NCBI GenBank assembly: GCA_000436255.1
Contig: HF990809.1
Span: forward strand, 83,732-96,195
Direction: 5' to 3'
DNA from: Clostridium sp. CAG:1193
GTDB taxonomy: Bacteria; Bacillota_I; Bacilli_A; RF39; UBA660
DNA length: 12,464 nt
Part shown: one piece after another, positions 7,753 through 12,464 of the stretch
How positions within the stretch are numbered: the first letter of the stretch is position 1
Layout: every line of letters begins with the position of its first letter
Made by a program: the position numbers and the translations under genes
The notes under the pieces: model-generated
The model's database searches: none
What the model was told of the DNA's origin: nothing
Seen by the model: the letters and a program-made list of their open reading frames with translations, nothing else

Positions 7753-9870
7753 ATGAGAGAAGATGTTATTAAGATTTTAAAGAGTAGTGAAGTACCACTA
7801 TCTGAAATAGAAATAAATGAAAAAATGTCTAATGATGTAAATTTAAAAGATTTATGTGAAACACTTAGAGATATGGAAAAGTGTGGAAGTGTATATGTGA
7901 CTAAGAAAGGTAAATATACTTTATATGAGAATACTCATTTAAAAGTAGGAAGATTATCAGTTAATAAAGCTGGTTTTGGATTTGTAATTATGGAAGGAGA
8001 ACCAGATATTCATATTAAAAAAGAAAATATGAACGGGGCACTTCATAATGATTTAGTTGCATGTGAATATATATCAGATGAAGAAGGAAAGATTATAAGA
8101 ATTCTTGATAGAAGTTTTGATACTGTAATTGGAGAATATAGTAGTATTGATGAACATCTTGGCAAAATTTCTTTAGATGACCCAAGAATTAAAATGGAAA
8201 TTTTGATAGATGAAAATCATAGGAATGGTGCGATGCCAGGGCACAAAGTTATCGTAAAACCATATGCAGAAATAACTAAGACTAAGTATTATGGAGAGGT
8301 ACTTGTAATTTTAGGGCATAAAGATGATGTAGGCATAGATATTTTATCAAAAGTGTATGAACACGATATAAATCCTAATTTTAGTGATGAAACTATGCTT
8401 GAACTTAAAAATATACCTGATGTTGTAAGTGAAGAAGATATAATAGGTAGAAAAGATTTAAGAAATAAAAAAATAGTTACAATGGATGGTGATGATGCGA
8501 AAGACTTTGATGATGCAATAAGCATTGAAAAGTTATCTAATGGAAATTATAAATTGGGTGTTCATATAGCAGATGTTAGTAACTATGTAAAAGAAAATAC
8601 TGCTTTAGGACGTGATGCAGAAAGTAGAGCTACTAGTGTTTACCTTGTGGATAGAGTAATACCTATGATTCCTCATCAATTATCTAATGGAATTTGTTCA
8701 TTAAATCCACATGTAGATAGATTAACTATGACATGTGATATGGAAATTAATACTGATGGTAAAATCTTAAGTTATGATATATATGAATCTGTTATTAATT
8801 CAAAACTTAGAATGACTTATAAGAAAGCTAACATGTATTTAGAAAAAAATATAATAGAAGCTGGGTATGAAGATTTTACTAAAGAATTAAGTTTGATGAA
8901 AGAATTATCTCTTATTTTAAAAGAAGTAAGATTTAAAAGAGGAGAACTTACATTTGATATTCCTGAAGTAAAGATAAAAGTGGATGAAGAAGGAAAACCA
9001 ATAGAAATTGGCGAAAGAGAAAGAGGAACAGGAGAAAGAATAATTGAAGATTTTATGATAGTAGCCAATGAATGTGTAGCAGAATATATAACAAATATAG
9101 GATATCCAATGATATATCGTATACATGAAGTACCTATCGAAAAGAAGATAAGAGAATATTTTTCTTTACTTAAATCTTTAGGTCATAGAATTAAAATAAA
9201 AGGGAAAATTAATGAAATTAGTCCAAAACAAATGCAAGAAGTACTTGATAGTCTAAGAGATTATGATGATTATGAAATGCTTTCAGAACTTGGACTAAGA
9301 TCAATGAAAAAAGCTATTTATAGTATAGAAAATTTAGGGCATTTTGGTCTTGCAAGTAAGTGCTATTGCCATTTTACTAGTCCAATACGAAGATATCCTG
9401 ATTTAACTGTTCACAGAGTATTAAAAATGATACTTCATGGGGATAACGTTACTGGAGCTGATTTAGATAATCTATCAAAAATGCTTGATAAAGAGGCCAT
9501 ACATTCCTCATTAAAAGAGAAAAACTCTGTTGAATGTGAACGTGATGTTGATGATATGAAAATGGCTGAATATATGATGGATCATATAGGAGAAGAGTAC
9601 GATGGTAAAATATCAGGTGTTATTCCTTCTGGTATGTTTGTAAGATTAGATAATAGAATAGAAGGTAAAATTCATATTTCAAATATTAAAGGAGACTATT
9701 ATATAGTTGATGAATTATCGCAAAGTGTATATGGAAAAAGAAGTGGAAAAAGATATAAATTGGGAGATGGTGTAAGGATAAAAGTTATAGATGCATCTAA
9801 GGTAGAAGGTACAATAGATTTTGAACTAGTAAATAGAAAAGAGGTAAATAATGATAAAGAAGAAAAATAA
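7753..9870 (+). CDS. rnr: Ribonuclease R
   Basis: RNase R is a processive 3'-to-5' exoribonuclease that degrades structured RNA and works with tmRNA-SmpB to remove non-stop mRNA. From this start it has 705 residues, with an N-terminal winged helix (about 1-60), cold-shock domains (about 62-220), the RNB catalytic domain and an S1 domain (about 616-692). The active-site loop MDGDDAKDFDD carries the metal-binding Asp245, Asp251, Asp253 and Asp254. FTSPIRRYPDL (541-551) is the second RNB signature. The basic C-terminal tail of long family members is nearly absent. An upstream TTG at 7693 is open in frame but lies in the secG terminator; ATG 7753 with GGAGG five bases before is the start. The end overlaps the CapA-like gene by 20 nt. 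Confidence 0.97.
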   Translation: MREDVIKILKSSEVPLSEIEINEKMSNDVNLKDLCETLRDMEKCGSVYVTKKGKYTLYENTHLKVGRLSVNKAGFGFVIMEGEPDIHIKKENMNGALHNDLVACEYISDEEGKIIRILDRSFDTVIGEYSSIDEHLGKISLDDPRIKMEILIDENHRNGAMPGHKVIVKPYAEITKTKYYGEVLVILGHKDDVGIDILSKVYEHDINPNFSDETMLELKNIPDVVSEEDIIGRKDLRNKKIVTMDGDDAKDFDDAISIEKLSNGNYKLGVHIADVSNYVKENTALGRDAESRATSVYLVDRVIPMIPHQLSNGICSLNPHVDRLTMTCDMEINTDGKILSYDIYESVINSKLRMTYKKANMYLEKNIIEAGYEDFTKELSLMKELSLILKEVRFKRGELTFDIPEVKIKVDEEGKPIEIGERERGTGERIIEDFMIVANECVAEYITNIGYPMIYRIHEVPIEKKIREYFSLLKSLGHRIKIKGKINEISPKQMQEVLDSLRDYDDYEMLSELGLRSMKKAIYSIENLGHFGLASKCYCHFTSPIRRYPDLTVHRVLKMILHGDNVTGADLDNLSKMLDKEAIHSSLKEKNSVECERDVDDMKMAEYMMDHIGEEYDGKISGVIPSGMFVRLDNRIEGKIHISNIKGDYYIVDELSQSVYGKRSGKRYKLGDGVRIKVIDASKVEGTIDFELVNRKEVNNDKEEK

Positions 9871-11026
9871 AAAAGGATCATTAATAATAGTATTTTTAGT
9901 ACTTATAATAGTTGTATTTGGCAGCTTATATGTATTTAATGAAAAATTTAGAAAAGAAACAGGTGAGAAACCAACAGAACTTGATAAAACAGATGAAAAT
10001 CCACTTGTTTATACAGGTTCAGTTACCTTAGCAGGAAATGTACTTATTAATAGTGATATGTGGTATGACACAAGGTCAGGAGATGGTGTATATGACTTTT
10101 CAAATGCATTTAAATTATTTAAAGAAAATTTAAAAAAATCAAATATAAGTTTTTATACACAACAAAGTCCAGTTGGTGGAAAAGATCTTGGAATGACTAA
10201 AAATTATAATTATAATTCTCCAAATGATATATTAGATGAAATGTTATCCACAGGATTTAATGCAATTTCTTTAGCAAGTTATCATGCATTTGATAAAGGT
10301 ACTAAAGGAATAACTAATGAAATAACATATTTAAACGAAAAAGATGTTATATATTCAGGAGTTAGTACTAAAGAAGAAGATAGACTTAAAAATAGTATAA
10401 TTACAAAAAATGGTATAACATATGCACTATTATCTTATACAATGAGTACAGATGAAAAATTAAAAGATACTTATTCAGTAAGTGTATATAGTGAAGAACT
10501 TGCTAAAAAAGATATTGATAAAGTTAAATCAAGTGTAGATGTAATAATTGTATCAATAGATTTTGGTAATGTTGCAAATTCAACTCAAGTTTCGGAAAAA
10601 CAAAAATCAGTTGTTGATTTCCTTGTAAAGGAAGGAGTTAATGTTATTGTTGGAAACAATAGTTATTCTATTCAACCAATTGAAATAATAGACAACACTT
10701 TAGTTTGTTATTCACTAGGTAATCTTTTATCTGGACATACAAGAATTGATTCAAGAATAAGTGCAGTTGTTGATTTTAATATATCTTTAACAAAAGAAGA
10801 AGGCAAAAAGAAAATAGAATTTAAAGATATTAATGTTATGTTTACATATTCATATAATAAAGATAATTCAAATTATAAAGTAGTACCATTTAATAAAATA
10901 ACTAATGAATTTTCAAGTTATAAAACGTATTATGAAAAATATAAAACATTATTAACAGATGGCAAAGATTATATTAATGTGTACGCATTAGGAGATACTA
11001 ATGGAAATACTGAACAAAAAAGCTAA
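9851..11026 (+). CDS. Membrane-anchored CapA/PgsA-fold protein with degenerate active site
   Basis: The 391-residue protein has a basic N-terminus, one membrane segment (about 11-28) and an outside domain following the CapA (poly-gamma-glutamate capsule, calcineurin-like) pattern. Matching blocks are TLAGNVLINSD (59-69), FYTQQSPVG (101-109), ISLASYHAFDKGTKGI (139-154), VIIVSIDFGN (231-240), VIVGNNSYSIQPIE (265-278) and YSLGNLL (287-293). Family members normally have GDVM, NLE-P, ANNH, HWG-E and GHHPH there. Here the Asp, Glu, Asn and most His are replaced; only His145 and Asp148 look kept. I infer a non-catalytic or altered relative. It overlaps rnr by 20 nt and smpB by 26 nt, so it is co-transcribed and probably translationally coupled. 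GAGG lies six bases before the ATG. Function unknown; a role with trans-translation is untested. Confidence 0.82.
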   Translation: MIKKKNKKGSLIIVFLVLIIVVFGSLYVFNEKFRKETGEKPTELDKTDENPLVYTGSVTLAGNVLINSDMWYDTRSGDGVYDFSNAFKLFKENLKKSNISFYTQQSPVGGKDLGMTKNYNYNSPNDILDEMLSTGFNAISLASYHAFDKGTKGITNEITYLNEKDVIYSGVSTKEEDRLKNSIITKNGITYALLSYTMSTDEKLKDTYSVSVYSEELAKKDIDKVKSSVDVIIVSIDFGNVANSTQVSEKQKSVVDFLVKEGVNVIVGNNSYSIQPIEIIDNTLVCYSLGNLLSGHTRIDSRISAVVDFNISLTKEEGKKKIEFKDINVMFTYSYNKDNSNYKVVPFNKITNEFSSYKTYYEKYKTLLTDGKDYINVYALGDTNGNTEQKS

Positions 11027-11435
11027 GTTCGATTATTTTATAGAAGATACATTTGAATGTGGAATAGTTCTAAAAGGGACAGAAATAAAATCAATTAGAA
11101 GTGGCAAAGCAAATTTAAAAGATAGCTATGGTATTATTAAAAATAATGAATTATATATATTAAATATGCACATTTCACGTTATGAAGCTGGTAATATATT
11201 TAATCATGAAGAAACACGCACAAGAAAATTACTGGCACATAAAAAAGAAATATATAAAATGAAAAATAAGTTAAATATAGAAGGCTATACTCTTATTCCT
11301 GTCAAATTATATATAAAAGATGGCAAAGCAAAAATTTTACTTGGAGTTGCTAAGGGTAAGAAAAATTATGATAAAAAAGAAGTAATAAAAGAAAGAGATA
11401 TAGAAAGATTTAATAAAAAGACTATGAATTATTAG
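11001..11435 (+). CDS. smpB: SsrA-binding protein
   Basis: SmpB binds the tRNA-like domain of tmRNA and brings it into stalled ribosomes, where its C-terminal tail reads the empty mRNA channel. The 144-residue product has NKKAKFDYFIEDTFECGIVL (5-24), GTEIKSIR (26-33), LNMHISRYE (54-62), RTRKLLAHKKEI (73-84), LIPVKLY (98-104) and the basic tail GKKNYDKKE (119-127), ending MNY. The tail is slightly short and has DKK where many have DKR. The ATG lies inside the CapA-like gene with AGGAG about six bases before it. The stop codon lies within the terminator stem, and its partner RNA gene ssrA starts 24 nt later. Confidence 0.97.
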   Translation: MEILNKKAKFDYFIEDTFECGIVLKGTEIKSIRSGKANLKDSYGIIKNNELYILNMHISRYEAGNIFNHEETRTRKLLAHKKEIYKMKNKLNIEGYTLIPVKLYIKDGKAKILLGVAKGKKNYDKKEVIKERDIERFNKKTMNY

Positions 11436-11443
11436 TCTTTTTT
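11415..11443 (+). terminator. Terminator of the rnr-smpB operon
   Basis: A 10-bp stem (AAAAAGACTA/TAGTCTTTTT) with an 8-nt loop ends in six Ts. The left arm is smpB coding sequence and the right arm contains its TAG stop. The stem core matches the secG terminator. Confidence 0.85.
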
Positions 11444-11451
11444 GTTATAAT
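11443..11451 (+). promoter_or_regulatory. ssrA extended -10 promoter
   Basis: TGT-TATAAT is a perfect -10 with a TGn extension. It starts on the last T of the smpB terminator and ends eight bases before the mature tmRNA 5' end, so transcription would begin at or within a base or two of that end. No -35 is recognisable. Confidence 0.75.
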
Positions 11452-11459
11452 GTATCTAT

Positions 11460-11798
11460 GGGGCTGTTATGGTTTCGACGGGAATATTGAAGCATGAATT
11501 GCAAGTCGTAGGTATGCGTTAAATCCAAATTAAAAATAACTGGAAACAGAAATCAATTAGCTTTCGCTTAATTTAAGGAAGCTCATCCTGTATTTATTTT
11601 CTTACGATGAATATAAGGGTGTCATAAAGTAAGATATATTGTATATTTGATTAGGGTATATAATGAAAATAACTAATCTAGTTAATAATTTATTTGTTTG
11701 TTTTTATGTTATTAATGAAATTTGTAAATGAACTAAGCTTGTAGAGGTTTATGTAGTCATATTTTCGGACAGGAGTTCGAATCTCCTCAGCTCCACCA
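11460..11798 (+). ncRNA. ssrA: Transfer-messenger RNA
   Basis: tmRNA rescues ribosomes stalled on mRNA lacking a stop codon: charged with alanine and bound by SmpB, it enters the A site and its own reading frame adds a degradation tag. The 5' GGGGCTG pairs with 3' CAGCTCC (11788-11794), including one G-U wobble; a discriminator A and an encoded CCA (11796-11798) follow. The 5' GGTTTCGACGGG signature is present at 11471-11482. The T arm is AGGAG, loop TTCGAAT, CTCCT (11771-11787). Length is about 339 nt as a single, unpermuted piece. The tag frame is at 11542-11571, followed by the helix that contains its stop and then an AT-rich pseudoknot region. It directly follows smpB. Confidence 0.97.
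11542..11571 (+). other. tmRNA tag reading frame, Ala + GNRNQLAFA
   Basis: After the AAATAACT context that precedes the resume codon in Bacillus-type tmRNAs, codons GGA AAC AGA AAT CAA TTA GCT TTC GCT TAA encode GNRNQLAFA. With the alanine carried by tmRNA the tag is ten residues. The Ala-Phe-Ala end matches mycoplasma tags, while the LA-x-A pattern fits protease recognition. The other two frames give no Ala-rich hydrophobic end. The stop lies in a hairpin formed by GCTTTC and GGAAGC. Confidence 0.85.
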
Positions 11799-11810
11799 GA
11801 TTGATTGATA

Positions 11811-11825
11811 CTCGAACTTTTCGAG
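11811..11825 (+). other. Hairpin just after tmRNA
   Basis: CTCGAA and TTCGAG form a perfect 6-bp stem with a 3-nt loop, 12 nt after the CCA end. It lies in the trailer between the mature 3' end and the terminator and could guide 3' processing. Confidence 0.5.
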
Positions 11826-11832
11826 ATGATAT

Positions 11833-11858
11833 AAAACGACATTGCAAAAGTCGTTTTT
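11833..11858 (+). terminator. Rho-independent terminator of ssrA
   Basis: AAAACGAC (11833-11840) pairs with GTCGTTTT (11850-11857) around a 9-nt loop, with the Ts continuing to 11858. It ends the tmRNA precursor about 60 nt past the CCA. Confidence 0.85.
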
Positions 11859-12017
11859 AATATATTTTTAAGTAACTTTATAAAATATAAAAAACTAATA
11901 TCTTTTTACGTTAAATGTTGATAATCAAATGTTTTTTATAAATCGCTGATAGTTAGGTTAACTTATTTTATATTAACACTATAAATAGTAAAGTAGATAC
12001 TATGTTTGAAATCAACG
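11859..12017. other. AT-rich intergenic stretch
   Basis: No supportable gene is seen. A bulged hairpin can be drawn at 11949-11982 (ATAGT/ACTAT outside, GTTAA/TTAAC inside) and an 11-bp palindrome TTGATAATCAA is at 11918-11928. Both are within what such AT-rich DNA gives by chance. Confidence 0.5.
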
Positions 12018-12060
12018 ACAATATATATTTAAATAAATGTTGAAAAAAAATGTATATTGT
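12018..12060. repeat. 13-bp inverted repeat around the last gene's -35
   Basis: Arms 12018-12030 and 12048-12060 are complementary over 13 positions with one G-T pair (12026/12052) and 17 nt between them. The -35 hexamer lies between the arms and the right arm ends two bases before the -10. The layout suits a repressor operator, since the element would lie upstream of the transcript start. Confidence 0.55.
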
Positions 12061-12068
12061 GGTATTCT
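12040..12068 (+). promoter_or_regulatory. Promoter of the final membrane-protein gene
   Basis: TTGAAA (12040-12045) and TATTCT (12063-12068) are 17 nt apart, with TGG before the -10 forming an extended -10. The predicted start near 12075 leaves a leader of about 16 nt that carries AGGAGG. Confidence 0.6.
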
Positions 12069-12090
12069 TTTATCATAGGAGGCGTGTGAT

Positions 12091-12464
12091 ATGGATAAAA
12101 TAATGGAATTTTTAGCACAATATTATCTTTATGTAGCACTAGGCTCATTAGGAATAATTATTATATTAGTGTTAATAATCATTATAGGTAATAGCAAGAA
12201 AAAAAGAAAACAAAAAGGGGTAATAGCAAATATACCAAATATGCAAATGGGAGTTGTTAATAATGTTAATCAACCAATGCAACCACAAGGTGTTGCTGGA
12301 GTTAATCAACCGATGCCAATAAATGAAGTGCCACAAGCACAACAGGCAGTAAATAGTATGTCATCTTTAGAAAAAAGTTTGACACCAAGTAATGAGGAAT
12401 TTAATGCTATGTTAGGTGGTATTCCTGAACCTGCTTCACCAGTAGAGATGCCAGTAGAAAGTGC
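12091..12464 (+). CDS. Unrecognised single-pass membrane protein, 5' part
   Basis: The frame is open from ATG 12091 to the window edge (124 complete codons). AGGAGG lies eight bases before the start. I do not recognise the family. Residues 12-32 form one strongly hydrophobic segment (LGIIIILVLIIIIG core), followed at once by the basic run SKKKRKQK, so by the positive-inside rule the long C-terminal part should face the cytoplasm. That part is rich in Asn, Gln, Pro, Met and Val, with VNQPM repeated at 59-63 and 71-75 (DNA period 36 nt, 12265 and 12301). It turns more acidic and Ser-rich after residue 90. The anchor, basic strip and Pro/Gln linker resemble membrane tethers such as ZipA in architecture only; the decisive C-terminus lies outside the window. 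Confidence 0.85.
   Translation, partial: MDKIMEFLAQYYLYVALGSLGIIIILVLIIIIGNSKKKRKQKGVIANIPNMQMGVVNNVNQPMQPQGVAGVNQPMPINEVPQAQQAVNSMSSLEKSLTPSNEEFNAMLGGIPEPASPVEMPVES

Noticed and set aside
8289..9126. Several 69-83 codon minus-strand frames inside rnr
   Set aside because: They are rich in Ser, Ile and Phe, as expected from reading AT-rich coding DNA backwards, and they lie opposite the RNB domain.
12002..12043. A 13-codon open frame in the spacer before the last gene
   Set aside because: It has no Shine-Dalgarno, is very short, and overlaps the inverted repeat and promoter.
11799..12090. An attachment site or integrated element next to tmRNA, a common integration target
   Set aside because: No integrase, no repeat of the tmRNA 3' end within the window, and a normal terminator follows the gene.

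Overview
This AT-rich window reads as chromosomal DNA of a low-GC Bacillota-type bacterium. Trp is read as TGG throughout and no gene needs TGA read as Trp, so the code is standard. The organism makes peptidoglycan (murD and a FemABX-type ligase), which separates it from wall-less mollicutes. Its tmRNA tag, however, ends in Ala-Phe-Ala, as mycoplasma tags do. An uncultured walled Bacilli lineage near the mollicute branch fits, but that placement is inference. I see no mobile element, CRISPR array, tRNA or rRNA.

Left part (1-3417): the window opens on the last four codons of rpsG, followed by fusA and tuf, the classical str-operon order. A candidate internal promoter and an imperfect hairpin lie between fusA and tuf. 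tuf ends at a clear terminator. A convergent FemA/FemX-like gene on the minus strand ends inside a palindromic terminator right beside it.

Middle part (3406-7682): the FemABX-like gene and murD are divergent across 139 bp, pairing two peptidoglycan functions. murD is tightly coupled to eno, whose Shine-Dalgarno begins on the last base of the murD stop codon. secG then has its own extended -10 promoter and a terminator.

Right part (7697-11858): rnr, a CapA-fold membrane protein and smpB overlap head to tail (20 and 26 nt) and form one operon. It ends in a terminator fused to the ssrA (tmRNA) promoter. RNase R, SmpB and tmRNA are the three partners of trans-translation. The intervening CapA-like protein is membrane anchored and has lost most family metal-site residues. 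The tmRNA encodes an unusually short tag (Ala + GNRNQLAFA).

End (11859-12464): about 230 bp of non-coding AT-rich DNA carries a long inverted repeat around a promoter. It is followed by the start of an unrecognised single-pass membrane protein with an Asn/Gln/Pro/Met-rich cytoplasmic tail, cut by the window edge.

The main leads are the degenerate CapA-like protein inside the trans-translation operon, the short tmRNA tag, two near-identical terminator-promoter modules, and very short predicted 5' leaders before murD, secG and rnr.
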